From Clostridiales bacterium (GTDB lineage Bacteria; Bacillota; Clostridia; Oscillospirales; Oscillospiraceae): a stretch of DNA of 64,000 bases. Both the position numbers and the translations under genes were made by a program. Where the stretch lies: assembly GCA_004557075.1 (NCBI GenBank), contig SFEX01000007.1, forward strand, positions 10,793-74,792, written 5' to 3'. This document shows, piece by piece, positions 8,466-18,228 of the stretch; positions within the stretch are counted from its first letter, which is position 1; each line of letters opens with the position of its first letter. The notes under the pieces were generated by a model, which saw only the letters and a program-made list of their open reading frames with translations, was not told where the DNA came from and did no database searches.

Positions 8466-9000
8466 AGAGAAAAAGGCGCGGCTTAGGCTGATGAAAAAAG
8501 TCGAGATCAGCGAGCTTTCAAGCGAATATATTAAGCAGAGCGACGCTGCCATTGCCGAAAAGCTGCGCAGCCTTAAAGAGTATAAAAACGCGGGCGTAAT
8601 TTTCGCGTATTATAGTATCGGGCGCGAGGTATCGACTAACGAGCTTATAAGTTCGGCGCTCCGGAGCGGCCGCAGGGTCGCCCTACCGGTGAGCGGTGAA
8701 GCGGGAGAAATGTACTTCCGGCTTGTCAGCAACGTTGACGAGCTTATTCCCGGGAAATTCGGGATACCGGAGCCGTCGTCGGGCGATATTACAAACCCCA
8801 AGGAGAACGATATTATGATCGTCCCCGCCCTGTGCTGTGACAGGGCCAATAACCGCCTCGGCCACGGCGCGGGCTATTATGACCGCTATCTCTCGGAACA
8901 TAAGTGCTTTAGCGTCTGCCTTTGCAGGTCGCGGCTTTTAGAGGACAGCGTCCCGGCAGAGAGTACCGATGTTCGGGTGAATCTTGTGATCTCGGACTGA
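8455..9000 (+). CDS. 5-formyltetrahydrofolate cyclo-ligase
   Basis: A 181-residue ATP-dependent 5-formyl-THF cyclo-ligase (5-FCL/YgfA), converting 5-formyl-THF to 5,10-methenyl-THF. The basic N-terminus (EKKARLRLMKK), the substrate region and the diagnostic NNRLGHGAGYYDRYL motif are all present. The start is a TTG at 8455 overlapping the end of tmk. Length is standard. Confidence 0.92.
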   Translation: MDIKEKKARLRLMKKVEISELSSEYIKQSDAAIAEKLRSLKEYKNAGVIFAYYSIGREVSTNELISSALRSGRRVALPVSGEAGEMYFRLVSNVDELIPGKFGIPEPSSGDITNPKENDIMIVPALCCDRANNRLGHGAGYYDRYLSEHKCFSVCLCRSRLLEDSVPAESTDVRVNLVISD

Positions 9001-9003
9001 CAT

Positions 9004-9029
9004 AAAAAGGAGGCTCCCGAAGGAGCCTC
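9004..9029 (-). terminator. Terminator of the Cys/Gly-rich microprotein gene
   Basis: An 8-bp stem GAGGCTCC/GGAGCCTC with a CGAA loop. On the minus strand it is followed by TTTTT, so it best terminates the leftward microprotein gene. On the plus strand no T-run follows. Confidence 0.8.
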
Positions 9030-9038
9030 GTGGATGAC

Positions 9039-9182
9039 TTAGCAGCCGCAGCCGCAGTCGTTGTTGTTGCCGCAGCCGCAGCCGCAGCCGTTGCCGCAGC
9101 CGCAGCCGTTGCCGCAGCCGAAGAAGATGATTATGAGGATGAGGATGATCCAGATGCAGCTGTTGTTGTTATTGCAGAACAT
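9039..9182 (-). CDS. Cys/Gly-rich membrane microprotein, unknown function
   Basis: A 47-residue peptide. It starts MFCNNNNSC, continues with one hydrophobic segment (IWIILILIIIFF, residues about 11-22) and ends in a Cys/Gly/Asn tail made of GCGNGCG and NNNDCGCGC-like repeats. About a dozen cysteines sit in the last 25 residues. The start is chosen because GGGAAAGG lies 6 nt upstream; a longer frame to 9311 has no such site. A strong minus-strand terminator follows. Similar short 'N-rich, one TM, CGC tail' peptides occur in Clostridia without a known role, often thought sporulation- or envelope-linked. I cannot assign a function. Confidence 0.7.
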   Translation of the reverse strand: MFCNNNNSCIWIILILIIIFFGCGNGCGCGNGCGCGCGNNNDCGCGC

Positions 9183-9341
9183 ATAATTACCTTTCCCCGC
9201 GCAAGAAAAATTCCGCGGTCTGTGTCCGGCGCGGCGGACTGATGACGCGATGATTATCGAATGAATACGCAGTAATGACTGCGTCTGTGATATATTATGC
9301 CGACAGGGCAAATCAGGTTACAACCGGCAAAGGAGATATCT

Positions 9342-10577
9342 ATGGCAGACAAAAAAGTGGATTTAGACGAGATATTCAGCAAGAAAAACAATAATGGCAG
9401 CCAGAATAAGGCTGATATGAAAAAAACCGCCCCCGATGGCAAGACCACTCAGCAGCCGCCCTCTCAAAAGGACGAGAGCAAAAAGGGACTTATGGGCGGT
9501 GCGCTGTATTTTGTCTTCGTAATAAGCGTCAGCGTTATCCTTGCTTGCCTTGCGTGGGCGGCGGCAACGGATGTTTTGGGCTTCAAGGCATCGGACACCG
9601 TTGCGACGATAACCTTGCCGAAGGACAGCTTCACCTATAAAGAGGTCGAGGTCACCGATGACGACGGCAACAAAAAGACCCAAAAGGAGCACTATGCCGA
9701 CATAGACTATGTCGCCGATGAGCTTGAGGAGCAGGGGATAATTAAATATAAGTGGCTGTTTAAGCTCTTTGCCTCTGTTTATAACGCCGACGAGAAGATA
9801 GACCCCGGCACATATGAGCTCAAGGCAGTCTATGACTACAAAGCGCTTATCAAGAAAATGACCTCCGGCTCGGGCGCGATGGTGACGAAGAAGATCACCT
9901 TCCCCGAGGGCTACAGCATGGAGCAGATATTCAAGAAACTCGACGAGGAGGGCGTCTGCGACTACGACGAGCTGATGGACTCTGCGGCGAACGCGACCTT
10001 CAACTACTCGTTCCTTGAGGGACTTGAGAAGGGCGATGCGCGCAGGCTTGAGGGCTTCCTCTTCCCGGATACCTATGAATTTTACGAGGGCATGCCCGCG
10101 TCCTCGGCCATAAATAAGCTGCTCGAGGGCTTCCATTATAAGCTCACGGCGGATATGCTCGACTGGCAGGAGGAGAGCGGATATACCATGCGCGAAATAA
10201 TCATCGTAGCCTCTATGATAGAAAAGGAGGCCGCGAACGATTCCGAGCGCTCAGTCATTGCGTCCGTTATCTATAACCGTCTCAAGAACGATTGGCCGCT
10301 GCAAATAGACTCTACGACCCTGTATGAGTACCCCGACCACAGCGGCGCGCCGACTGCCGATATGCTGGCAAAGGACAGCCCGTATAACACGAGAATCAAC
10401 AAGGGGCTCACGCCCTCTCCGATATGCAGCCCCGGCATAGCGTCCATCAAGGCCGCGCTCCAGCCGAGCGATACAAACTACATGTTCTATGCGCTCAACA
10501 CGGCCACCGGCACCCATGAATTCTTTACCAGCAGTGACGCGTTCAACGCCTTCATTGCAACGCAGAACTATGAATAA
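9342..10577 (+). CDS. mltG: Endolytic transglycosylase MltG (YceG-like)
   Basis: A 411-residue membrane-anchored lytic transglycosylase that cuts nascent glycan strands and sets their length. Residues 1-50 are charged and cytoplasmic, about 52-76 form a TM helix, then come a LysM-like subdomain and the YceG catalytic domain. The catalytic Glu lies in ASMIEKEA, and the end carries the family block SPICSPGIASI plus YFMFYAL-like sequence (here YMFYAL). The start at 9342 has AAAGGAG 7 nt upstream. The gene overlaps trhP by 8 nt. Bacillus has the same neighbourhood (alaS ... yrrL ... yrrN/yrrO). Confidence 0.92.
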   Translation: MADKKVDLDEIFSKKNNNGSQNKADMKKTAPDGKTTQQPPSQKDESKKGLMGGALYFVFVISVSVILACLAWAAATDVLGFKASDTVATITLPKDSFTYKEVEVTDDDGNKKTQKEHYADIDYVADELEEQGIIKYKWLFKLFASVYNADEKIDPGTYELKAVYDYKALIKKMTSGSGAMVTKKITFPEGYSMEQIFKKLDEEGVCDYDELMDSAANATFNYSFLEGLEKGDARRLEGFLFPDTYEFYEGMPASSAINKLLEGFHYKLTADMLDWQEESGYTMREIIIVASMIEKEAANDSERSVIASVIYNRLKNDWPLQIDSTTLYEYPDHSGAPTADMLAKDSPYNTRINKGLTPSPICSPGIASIKAALQPSDTNYMFYALNTATGTHEFFTSSDAFNAFIATQNYE

Positions 10578-11775
10578 GAAGCCGGAGCTTCTTGCGCCTG
10601 CCGGAGATGCCGAGCGCCTTGCCATGGCGCTGCACTACGGCGCGGACGCGGTGTACCTTGCCGGCCGGCAGTTCGGAATGCGCGCCGCTGCGGGGAATTT
10701 TGACCCAGAGGGGCTTAAAGAAGTCTGCAAGCTTGCCCACGAGAAGGGCGCGGCTGTGCATCTTACCTGTAATACCCTGCCGCGTGAGGATGAGCTTAAA
10801 AACCTGCCTGCCTTTCTCGAACAGGCGCAGGACGCGGGCGTTGACGCGCTAATAATCGCCGATCTCGGCGTTATGGACGCCGCTGCGCGATATGCGCCAA
10901 AGCTTTCCCGCCATGTCAGTACCCAGCTCGGCGTTATAAACAGCGCAACGGCAAACGTGCTGCACGGCATGGGTGCGGACAGGGTGGTTCTCGCCCGCGA
11001 GACGCCTATGAAGGATATATTTGAGATTCGCGCGAAAACCCCGCCGGAGCTTGAAATTGAGGCATTTGTCCACGGTGCGATGTGCGTTTCGTTTTCGGGT
11101 CGCTGCCTGCTGTCAAATTACCTCACAGGCCGTGACGCAAATCGGGGCGCCTGCGCCCAGCCATGCCGCTGGAAGTATTATTTGGTCGAGGAAAAGCGGC
11201 CGGGCGAGTATTTTGAGATCACCGAGGATAAGGGCACATATATCTTAAACTCCCGCGATATGTGCATGATCGAGCATATTCCGGAGCTGATAAACGCGGG
11301 CGTCACGAGCTTCAAGATAGAGGGCAGGATGAAATCGGCCTACTACGCCGCCGCCGTGACAAACGCCTACCGCCACGCGATAGATTACGCTGTGGCAAAC
11401 GAGCCTCTGCCGCAGGTGTGGGCAGACGAGGTGAACAAAATAAGCCACCGCCCGTACTGCACAGGCTTTTACTACGGCGATCCGGGGCAGCATTATGCCG
11501 AGGCAAGCTATTTTTCCGACGCCGATGTGTGCGCAGTCGTCGAGGAATGCGATGAAGAGGGCTTTGCGTGGCTGAGCCAGCGAAACCGCTTTTGCAGCGG
11601 CGATGTACTGGAGCTGCTCACAAACGACGCAGAGCCTGTCGAGTTTACGGCGGGAGCCATGACAAACGAGGCGGGCGAGGCGATAAGTTCAACGCCGCAC
11701 GCCATGATGAAATTCAAGATGAAGCTGCCGAGGCAGTGCGGCAGGCTATCTATACTTAGGAGAATGAAGAAATGA
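10570..11775 (+). CDS. Peptidase U32 family protein, TrhP/YegQ-like
   Basis: A 401-residue U32 protein. The N-terminus PELLAPAGDAERLAMALHYG and the conserved block FSGRCLLSNYLTGRDANRG with the following CAQPCRW are U32 signatures. The Cys cluster probably holds the Fe-S or metal site of the TrhP subgroup, which takes part in prephenate-dependent 5-hydroxylation of tRNA U34. Calling it a protease would follow only the family name. The position between mltG and alaS matches Bacillus yrrN/yrrO (trhP1/trhP2). It overlaps both neighbours (8 nt and 4 nt), so it is translated from a compact operon. Confidence 0.85.
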   Translation: MNKKPELLAPAGDAERLAMALHYGADAVYLAGRQFGMRAAAGNFDPEGLKEVCKLAHEKGAAVHLTCNTLPREDELKNLPAFLEQAQDAGVDALIIADLGVMDAAARYAPKLSRHVSTQLGVINSATANVLHGMGADRVVLARETPMKDIFEIRAKTPPELEIEAFVHGAMCVSFSGRCLLSNYLTGRDANRGACAQPCRWKYYLVEEKRPGEYFEITEDKGTYILNSRDMCMIEHIPELINAGVTSFKIEGRMKSAYYAAAVTNAYRHAIDYAVANEPLPQVWADEVNKISHRPYCTGFYYGDPGQHYAEASYFSDADVCAVVEECDEEGFAWLSQRNRFCSGDVLELLTNDAEPVEFTAGAMTNEAGEAISSTPHAMMKFKMKLPRQCGRLSILRRMKK

Positions 11776-14438
11776 AAGCATACGGACTTAATGAACTCAG
11801 AGAGATGTTCCTGAAGTTTTTTGAGAGCAAGGATCATCTCAGGCTCCCCAGCTTTTCGCTTGTACCCTGCAACGATAAATCCATACTGCTCATAAACGCG
11901 GGCATGACCCCGATGAAGCCATGGTTCAAGGGTGAGCAGATCCCGCCGCGAAAGCGCGTGTGCACCTGCCAGAAGTGCATTCGCACCGGCGATATCGAGA
12001 ATGTCGGCCATACCGCCCGCCACGGCACCTATTTTGAGATGCTCGGCAACTTCTCATTCGGCGATTACTTCAAGAGCGAGGCAATTGCGTATAGCTGGGA
12101 GTTTCTCACCTCGCCAGAGTGGGTCGGCCTTGACCCGGACAGGCTCTATCCCTCCGTTTATGTTGACGATGACGAGGCATGGAATATCTGGCATGACGAG
12201 ATCGGAATACCGGCAGAGCGCATATTCCGCTTCGGCAAGGAGGATAACTTCTGGGAGCACGGTGCCGGTCCCTGCGGGCCTTGCAGCGAGATATACTATG
12301 ACCGCGGCGAGGAATACGGCTGCGGTAAGCCCGGATGCACCGTCGGCTGCGACTGTGACCGCTATATCGAGGTCTGGAACAACGTGTTCTCCCAGTTTGA
12401 CAATGACGGCGCCGGAAACTACACGGAGCTTCAGCAGAAGAATATCGACACCGGCATGGGGCTTGAGCGCCTTGCCGTCGTGTGTCAGGGCGTAAATTCG
12501 CTGTTTGACGTCGATACGGTTATGAATATAACCAACAAGGTGTCCGAGATAACCGGCGCCCATTACGGTGAGAGCGAGGGGCGCGATGTTTCGCTTCGCG
12601 TTATCACCGACCATATCCGCAGCGCGACGTTTATGATCTGCGACGGCATCCTGCCCTCGAACGAGGGACGGGGCTATGTGCTCCGCAGACTTCTCAGAAG
12701 AGCTGCCCGCCACGGCAAGCTGCTCGGCGTCAATGAGCCGTTCCTGTATAAGATCATTGATATGGTAATACACGAAAACGAGTGCCAGTACCCGGAGCTG
12801 CGCGAGAAGCAGAACTACATCACCCGCGTTGTAAAGAGCGAGGAGGAGAGCTTCGCCAAGACGATAGATGCCGGAATGCAGATATTCGCGTCCCTGCTCG
12901 GCGAGCACAAGTCCAAGGGCGAGACCGTGTTCTCCGGCGCTGACGCCTTCAAGCTCTATGATACCTACGGCTTCCCCGTTGACCTGACCGAAGAGATGGT
13001 CAAGGACGAGGGCATGAGCCTCAACACTCAGGAGTTTAAGGCTCTCATGGAAGAACAGCGCGTCCGCGCACGCGAGGCGAGGAAGGCTCTCGGAGACCTC
13101 GGCTGGGAGGGCATCGACTTCGGCCTTGACGCAACGCCGACCGAGTTCACGGGCTACGATAAGCTCAGCGACACGGCGAGCGTTCTTGCTATCGTAAGCG
13201 ACGGCGAGCTTGCCGGGGAGATAAGAGAGGGCTGCGAGGGCATAATCGTGCTTGATAAGACTCCGTTTTATGCGGAGATGGGCGGCCAGCTTGCCGACAG
13301 AGGCGAGATCGGCTTCAGCCTTGAGGACATAGAAAACGGTCAGTTCAGCCGCTTTGAGGTCAAAAACGTAAAAAAGGACAAGGGCGGCAAGTACCTGCAC
13401 TACGGCGTGATGCGCTCGGGCGAGATATCGATAGGCGAGAGCGTTGTTGCCAATGTGTCTGCTGAGCGGCGCAAAGCCATATCCCGTGCGCACTCTGCGA
13501 CGCACCTGCTCCACAGCGCCCTGCGCAGCATCGTGGGCGACGAAGTGCACCAGGCAGGCTCCCTTGTTGATGAGGACAGCCTAAGGTTTGACTTTACCCA
13601 CTTCAGCGCCCTCACTCCGGAGGAGATCGAGCGGGTCGAGGAACTGGTGAACAACGAGATCCTTGAAGGTGTAGATATTTCCGTTCGTGAGATGAGCATT
13701 GACGAGGCCAAAAACAGCGGAGCCGTGGCGCTGTTTGAGGAAAAATACGGCGACGTTGTCAGAGTGGTATCCATGTGCGATTGCAGCCGAGAGTTGTGCG
13801 GAGGCACACATCTGGATAACACCGCCAAGATAGGCACATTCCATATCGTGAGCGAATGCTCCGTGGCAAGCGGTGTGCGCCGCATCGAGGCAATAACCGG
13901 CAAAAAGTGCTTGGAAATGGCCAAAGACGCCAACCGCATATTGGGCAAGGCTGCGGCGGTGCTTAAAACCAAGCCGAACGATCTTATCGAAAAGACCGAG
14001 GGTATACTTTCCGAGTTCAAGCAGCTTCGTCAGAGCCTTGACCGTATGAAGGACAGAATGCTCAACGCCGATGTCGAGCGCTTCCTGTTCGCGGCAAAGA
14101 ATATCGGCGGCTTTGATGTTCTGACCGCAACGCGCACCGACCTTGACGCAAACGACCTGCGCAAGATAGGCGATTTCCTGCGCGACAGGAATCCCAAGGT
14201 AGTCGCTGTCATGGCGACGGCCACCGAGAGCAAGGTTACGTTCGCGGCAGTGTGCGGCAAGGAGGCTGTCGCGGCCGGGATAAAGGCGGGCGAGCTTGTG
14301 AAGGCAGTGTCGGCGGTTGCCGGAGGCAAGGGCGGCGGCAAGCCGGACTCCGCTATGGGCGGCGGCACCGATGTGCTTAAAACCGATAACGCGCTTGCGA
14401 TAGTTGATGACTTTGTAGCCGAAAAGCTCGGTATTTAA
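11772..14438 (+). CDS. alaS: Alanyl-tRNA synthetase
   Basis: An 888-residue full-length AlaRS. The class II catalytic core begins MKAYGLNELREMFLKFFESK, with motif 2 region CIRTGDIENVG and 'HGTYFEMLGNFSFGDYFK'-like sequence. The editing domain has the zinc ligands HSATHLLHSAL and CGGTH. The C-terminal DHHA1 domain ends with the glycine-rich GGKGGGKPDSAMGGG. All modules are present in order. The ATG overlaps the upstream stop (ATGA). Confidence 0.98.
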   Translation: MKAYGLNELREMFLKFFESKDHLRLPSFSLVPCNDKSILLINAGMTPMKPWFKGEQIPPRKRVCTCQKCIRTGDIENVGHTARHGTYFEMLGNFSFGDYFKSEAIAYSWEFLTSPEWVGLDPDRLYPSVYVDDDEAWNIWHDEIGIPAERIFRFGKEDNFWEHGAGPCGPCSEIYYDRGEEYGCGKPGCTVGCDCDRYIEVWNNVFSQFDNDGAGNYTELQQKNIDTGMGLERLAVVCQGVNSLFDVDTVMNITNKVSEITGAHYGESEGRDVSLRVITDHIRSATFMICDGILPSNEGRGYVLRRLLRRAARHGKLLGVNEPFLYKIIDMVIHENECQYPELREKQNYITRVVKSEEESFAKTIDAGMQIFASLLGEHKSKGETVFSGADAFKLYDTYGFPVDLTEEMVKDEGMSLNTQEFKALMEEQRVRAREARKALGDLGWEGIDFGLDATPTEFTGYDKLSDTASVLAIVSDGELAGEIREGCEGIIVLDKTPFYAEMGGQLADRGEIGFSLEDIENGQFSRFEVKNVKKDKGGKYLHYGVMRSGEISIGESVVANVSAERRKAISRAHSATHLLHSALRSIVGDEVHQAGSLVDEDSLRFDFTHFSALTPEEIERVEELVNNEILEGVDISVREMSIDEAKNSGAVALFEEKYGDVVRVVSMCDCSRELCGGTHLDNTAKIGTFHIVSECSVASGVRRIEAITGKKCLEMAKDANRILGKAAAVLKTKPNDLIEKTEGILSEFKQLRQSLDRMKDRMLNADVERFLFAAKNIGGFDVLTATRTDLDANDLRKIGDFLRDRNPKVVAVMATATESKVTFAAVCGKEAVAAGIKAGELVKAVSAVAGGKGGGKPDSAMGGGTDVLKTDNALAIVDDFVAEKLGI

Positions 14439-14451
14439 CAGGAGGATTACT

Positions 14452-14793
14452 ATGAACGACTGTCTGTTTTGCAAGATCATAGCCGGGGAGATCCCCTCGA
14501 CAAAGGTTTACGAGGACGAGTATGTCTACGCTTTCCGCGATATCAATCCTCAGGCGCCGGTGCATGTGCTTGTACTGCCGAAGGAGCATATCTGCTGCGC
14601 GGATAAGATAGATGAGTCCAATTCCGCGCTGGTCGGAAAGTGCTTTGAGGCAATTGCGAAGATCGCCGCTGCCGAGGGACTTAAAAACGGCTACAGGGTG
14701 GTCAATAACTGCGGTGAAGACGGCGGCCAGACCGTCAGGCACCTGCACTTCCATCTGCTCGGCGGGAAGAAGCTTCCCGAGGGCATGGCATAA
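14452..14793 (+). CDS. HIT-family nucleotide hydrolase (HinT-like)
   Basis: A 113-residue histidine-triad protein with the N-terminal zinc-type CLFCKIIAGEIPS and the catalytic triad HLHFHLL. HinT proteins hydrolyse AMP-linked lysine and acyl-adenylates, including lysyl-AMP from tRNA synthetases, and this fits the position directly after alaS. AGGAGG sits before the start. Confidence 0.93.
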   Translation: MNDCLFCKIIAGEIPSTKVYEDEYVYAFRDINPQAPVHVLVLPKEHICCADKIDESNSALVGKCFEAIAKIAAAEGLKNGYRVVNNCGEDGGQTVRHLHFHLLGGKKLPEGMA

Positions 14794-14801
14794 ATAAAAA
14801 A

Positions 14802-14834
14802 CACAAAAAAGCGGCTTGCGGCTGCTTTTTTGTG
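14802..14834 (+). terminator. Intrinsic terminator of the mltG-trhP-alaS-HIT operon
   Basis: CACAAAAAAGC pairs with GCTTTTTTGTG around a GC-containing loop that can add G-C pairs. It lies 8 nt after the HIT stop. Confidence 0.85.
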
Positions 14835-14883
14835 CGTTTAAAACGGTTCGACAATAAACTAAAGCTACGGAGGGCCAGACGCT

Positions 14884-17181
14884 ATGAGGGGCGTTCGGAA
14901 GCTCGCTTTGGCTTCAATGGGATATTGCGCAGCAATATTTACAGCGCACTACGTTCTGCCTCGGGAGTTGCTTTCAACGGCTGCCATCCTGTCCGCGCTA
15001 TTGCTGCTGCCGGCACTTTTGCTAAAAGGCAGAAACAGAAAAAGATTAGTTATATTGGCTGTATCGGCCGCACTGGGCTTTGCGCATTATGAGCTGCACG
15101 CGCGCATGACCGTGGATGAGAGCGCTCAGTATGCCGAGCGCGAGCTTTATGCGGAGGCGAGAGTAACGGAATATCCCGACGTGCGGGATAGCTGTACTCT
15201 CCTGTATGTAAGATTTGACGACCCGGAGCTTCCGAGGGTGAACGCTCTGGTGCTTGATTACGGCAAAAGCTGCGGCAGCTTGGAGCCCGGCGATGAGATA
15301 CGGGTAAAAATAAAGCTTCGCAGCGCCGCGGAGCGCTATGGCGAGGAGACTGATTCCAACACCTCCAAGGATATCTATCTTACCGGCTATACATCTGAGC
15401 CTATCGAAAAGACGGGCACATGGAAATACTCGTTCCTGTACTTTCCGAAGCAGATAGCCGGCGCCCTGCATGACTGCGTGCGCAAGCTGTTTCCGGACGA
15501 TACAGCGCCGTTTATGCTGGCGCTTTTATCCGGCTATAAGGGCGATTATTACGAAAACGACAGGCTCTATTCCTCAATGAGCATATCGGGCCTTGCGCAT
15601 GTTGTCGCGGTGTCGGGCATGCACGTTGCATTCCTTGTCGGCGTTTTGCAGAGCGCCTTGGGCAAAAACAAACGCTCGTCTGTCCTGTGCATCGGCCTTG
15701 TCTGGGTGTTTGTGCTTATGACGGGCTCATCCCCGTCGGCCGTCAGGGCGGGCATCATGCTGAGCATGCTTCTGCTCGCGCCCATAGCTGGCAGAGTTAA
15801 CGACAAGCTTACCTCGCTCTCCTTCGCCGTCGCGCTGATACTCTTGTCAAACCCGTTCTCGGCCGGCAGCGTATCGCTCCAGCTATCGTTTTGCGCAATG
15901 GCGGGAATATTGCTGCTGTCACAGCCGATATATAATTATTTTGACAAAAAGATCGATCCGCCCGCGCTTATAGAGCCTGTTTGCAGGTATGTTATTGCAA
16001 CGCTGTCAAGCTCCCTGGCGGTAACGGTGTTTACCGTTCCGCTTATCGCGGTGCACTTCGGGTATGTGACGCTGCTTGCACCGGTCGTTAATATACTTTG
16101 CCTGTGGACTATATCGCTTTTGTTCTGCAGCGGGTACGTCGTGTGCATAATAGGAACTTTCCTGCCGATTGTAGGCACCGTCGCGGCTGAGATTCTATCG
16201 TATCTTGTGCGGTACATAGCCTCTGTGACAGGGTATGTCTATAAACTGCCGTTTGCGGCGGTTTATACGGAAAATCCGTATATGCTCACATGGCTTGTCC
16301 TGAGCTACATTGTGTTTGCCGCGTTTTTAATGCTTCGTCGCGGCAGGAAAAAGTTAAGCCCTGTTTTGCCCTGCGCTCTCAGCGCCGCCGTTCTGCTCTG
16401 CGCGTTTTATATTACGCGGCATGAGAAGCTTAATGATGCCGGAACTATCAGCATTATGGACGTTGGAAGCGGCCAGTGCATAGCCGTGACCGAGGGCGCA
16501 AATACGGTAGTCATTGACTGCGGCAGCTCCGGCATCGCGGAAAACGCGGGCAACATGCTCTCGTCATATCTCCATGCCAAGGGCAGATACACCGTTGACT
16601 ATCTCATGCTGACGCACCTGAACGATGACCATTCCTGCGGTGCAGTTCGGCTGATGAACCTCATGAATGTGGGAACGCTTATCCTGCCTGACAATGCCGG
16701 GGACACAGACCCCGGCGGAGTGCTCGACGAGCTTCTTAAAACAGCGGACTCCAACGGCACGCAGGTCGTGTATATAAGCTGCGATACCCTGTTTGAGGCG
16801 GGGAACATAGACCTTGACGTGTATCGCTCATCAGAGCGCGGCAGACGCAGTGAGAGCGGTATTATGTCAACCGTGAGCTTAGGCGAGTACGATATGCTGG
16901 TGACGGGCGACGTTGAGATGAGCGTTGAGCGGGAGCTTGTGCGAGAGAAAGACCTTTCGGGCACGGAGCTTCTTATCGTGCCGCACCACGGCTCAAAATA
17001 TTCAACGAGCGAGGAGCTTTTGGCGGAGACAAGACCCGATACCGCAGTCATTTCCGTGGGCTATAACCGGTACGGTCATCCGACCGATGAGGTGCTCGAG
17101 CGCCTCCGAAATTACGAAATACGCATTCTGCGCACGGATGAGATGGGCAGAATAATAATTGATACGACGGCAGGTGATTAA
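14884..17181 (+). CDS. comEC: ComEC/Rec2 DNA-internalisation channel
   Basis: A 765-residue polytopic protein. N-terminal helices (1-60) precede a soluble OB-like loop (about 80-190), the Competence domain with GLAHVVAVSGMHVAFLVG and about eight TM segments (about 210-500), and a C-terminal metallo-beta-lactamase domain (about 520-765). The metal motif reads THLNDDHSCG and the second motif VPHHGSKYS. ComEC carries single-stranded DNA across the membrane. No other competence genes are nearby, though holA commonly follows comEC in Firmicutes. GGAGG precedes the start and holA starts 1 nt after the stop. Confidence 0.95.
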   Translation: MRGVRKLALASMGYCAAIFTAHYVLPRELLSTAAILSALLLLPALLLKGRNRKRLVILAVSAALGFAHYELHARMTVDESAQYAERELYAEARVTEYPDVRDSCTLLYVRFDDPELPRVNALVLDYGKSCGSLEPGDEIRVKIKLRSAAERYGEETDSNTSKDIYLTGYTSEPIEKTGTWKYSFLYFPKQIAGALHDCVRKLFPDDTAPFMLALLSGYKGDYYENDRLYSSMSISGLAHVVAVSGMHVAFLVGVLQSALGKNKRSSVLCIGLVWVFVLMTGSSPSAVRAGIMLSMLLLAPIAGRVNDKLTSLSFAVALILLSNPFSAGSVSLQLSFCAMAGILLLSQPIYNYFDKKIDPPALIEPVCRYVIATLSSSLAVTVFTVPLIAVHFGYVTLLAPVVNILCLWTISLLFCSGYVVCIIGTFLPIVGTVAAEILSYLVRYIASVTGYVYKLPFAAVYTENPYMLTWLVLSYIVFAAFLMLRRGRKKLSPVLPCALSAAVLLCAFYITRHEKLNDAGTISIMDVGSGQCIAVTEGANTVVIDCGSSGIAENAGNMLSSYLHAKGRYTVDYLMLTHLNDDHSCGAVRLMNLMNVGTLILPDNAGDTDPGGVLDELLKTADSNGTQVVYISCDTLFEAGNIDLDVYRSSERGRRSESGIMSTVSLGEYDMLVTGDVEMSVERELVREKDLSGTELLIVPHHGSKYSTSEELLAETRPDTAVISVGYNRYGHPTDEVLERLRNYEIRILRTDEMGRIIIDTTAGD

Positions 17182-18228
17182 ATGGCTAAAAAAAGAGGGC
17201 AGGAAGAAAAATTTAATTACAGGGAAAATGTCCGGCGCATCAAAGAAAACGGGCCCAAGAATCTTTACCTTATCTGGGGTCCTGAGGATTATTTAGCCGA
17301 CCAGTTTTTTTCGGAGCTGAAAAAGCTGTGCGTTACCGACGAGGGCGACGATTTCAGCTATCGCAAGCTGACAGAGCGCGATTTTGACGCGCTGTCTCTG
17401 CGCGAGGCCGTTGATTCAGTGCCGTTTTTGTCCGAGCGCAGCCTCGTTGAGGTGAGGGGCGTAGATCTTAACAAGCTCAGCGAGGCTAACGAGATAATAG
17501 AAATACTCAGCGATATACCTGAATACTGCACCGTCGTGTTCATGTGCGGAACGGGCTTTGAACCCGACAGGCGGCTGAAGCTATATAAGAGCTTTGCGAA
17601 GTACGGCGAGGAGCTGTGCGTGACCGCGCAGACGGGAAATCAGCTTATAAAATGGATAATAAAGCGCTTTGCCGCGGCAGGCAAGGGGATAGAGCTCAAC
17701 GCCGCCCAACGCCTGATATCCGTCAGCGGCGGACTTATGAACAGGCTGATACCCGAGATAGAGAAGATAGCGAGCTACGCAAAGGGCGACAGCGTGACTG
17801 AGGCGGATGTAAACGCGGTCGCGCACCACATCCCCGAGGCCGTCGTGTTCGATATGACCGAGGCGCTGGCGCGGGGAGAGAACAACACAGCGATGCGCCT
17901 GCTGCGTGAGCTTCTTGCGGATAAAAACACCGAGCCGACGCAGATGCTTGCCATAGTCGGCAATCAGATGCGCCAGCTTTACGCCGCGAGGGTGGCGATA
18001 GATCACGGCCTTGACAAGAGCTATGTTATAAATACGCTCGGTTTGAAGTATGATTTCATCGCAAATAAGCTCATGGCGTCGGCGCACAGATTTTCTGCTG
18101 CTCAACTAAAACGCGCCGTTGAGCTTTGCGCGGAGATGGACTATGCCATGAAAAGCAGCAGAACAGAGCCCGTGGAGCTGCTCAAGGAGTGCATTGCGCG
18201 TATAGCGGCGGGTGAGTGCGGTGCATAG
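17182..18228 (+). CDS. holA: DNA polymerase III delta subunit
   Basis: A 348-residue clamp-loader delta subunit that opens the beta clamp. The N-terminal AAA+ like domain contains NLYLIWGPEDYLADQF (degenerate P-loop, as normal for delta). The central region has SVPFLSERSLVEVRG, and the C-terminal collar has the 'LA.GNQMRQLYAAR' block. It follows comEC immediately, the usual Firmicute order, and overlaps rnmV by 17 nt. Confidence 0.93.
   Translation: MAKKRGQEEKFNYRENVRRIKENGPKNLYLIWGPEDYLADQFFSELKKLCVTDEGDDFSYRKLTERDFDALSLREAVDSVPFLSERSLVEVRGVDLNKLSEANEIIEILSDIPEYCTVVFMCGTGFEPDRRLKLYKSFAKYGEELCVTAQTGNQLIKWIIKRFAAAGKGIELNAAQRLISVSGGLMNRLIPEIEKIASYAKGDSVTEADVNAVAHHIPEAVVFDMTEALARGENNTAMRLLRELLADKNTEPTQMLAIVGNQMRQLYAARVAIDHGLDKSYVINTLGLKYDFIANKLMASAHRFSAAQLKRAVELCAEMDYAMKSSRTEPVELLKECIARIAAGECGA

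Noticed and set aside
9030..9242. A plus-strand frame of almost pure Ala/Val followed by acidic residues
   Set aside because: It is the mirror of the CGC-rich microprotein on the other strand; no ribosome site and a composition that arises from the repeats.
10570..11775. Collagenase-like secreted protease for the U32 gene
   Set aside because: No signal peptide; position between mltG and alaS and the Cys cluster favour a tRNA-modification role.
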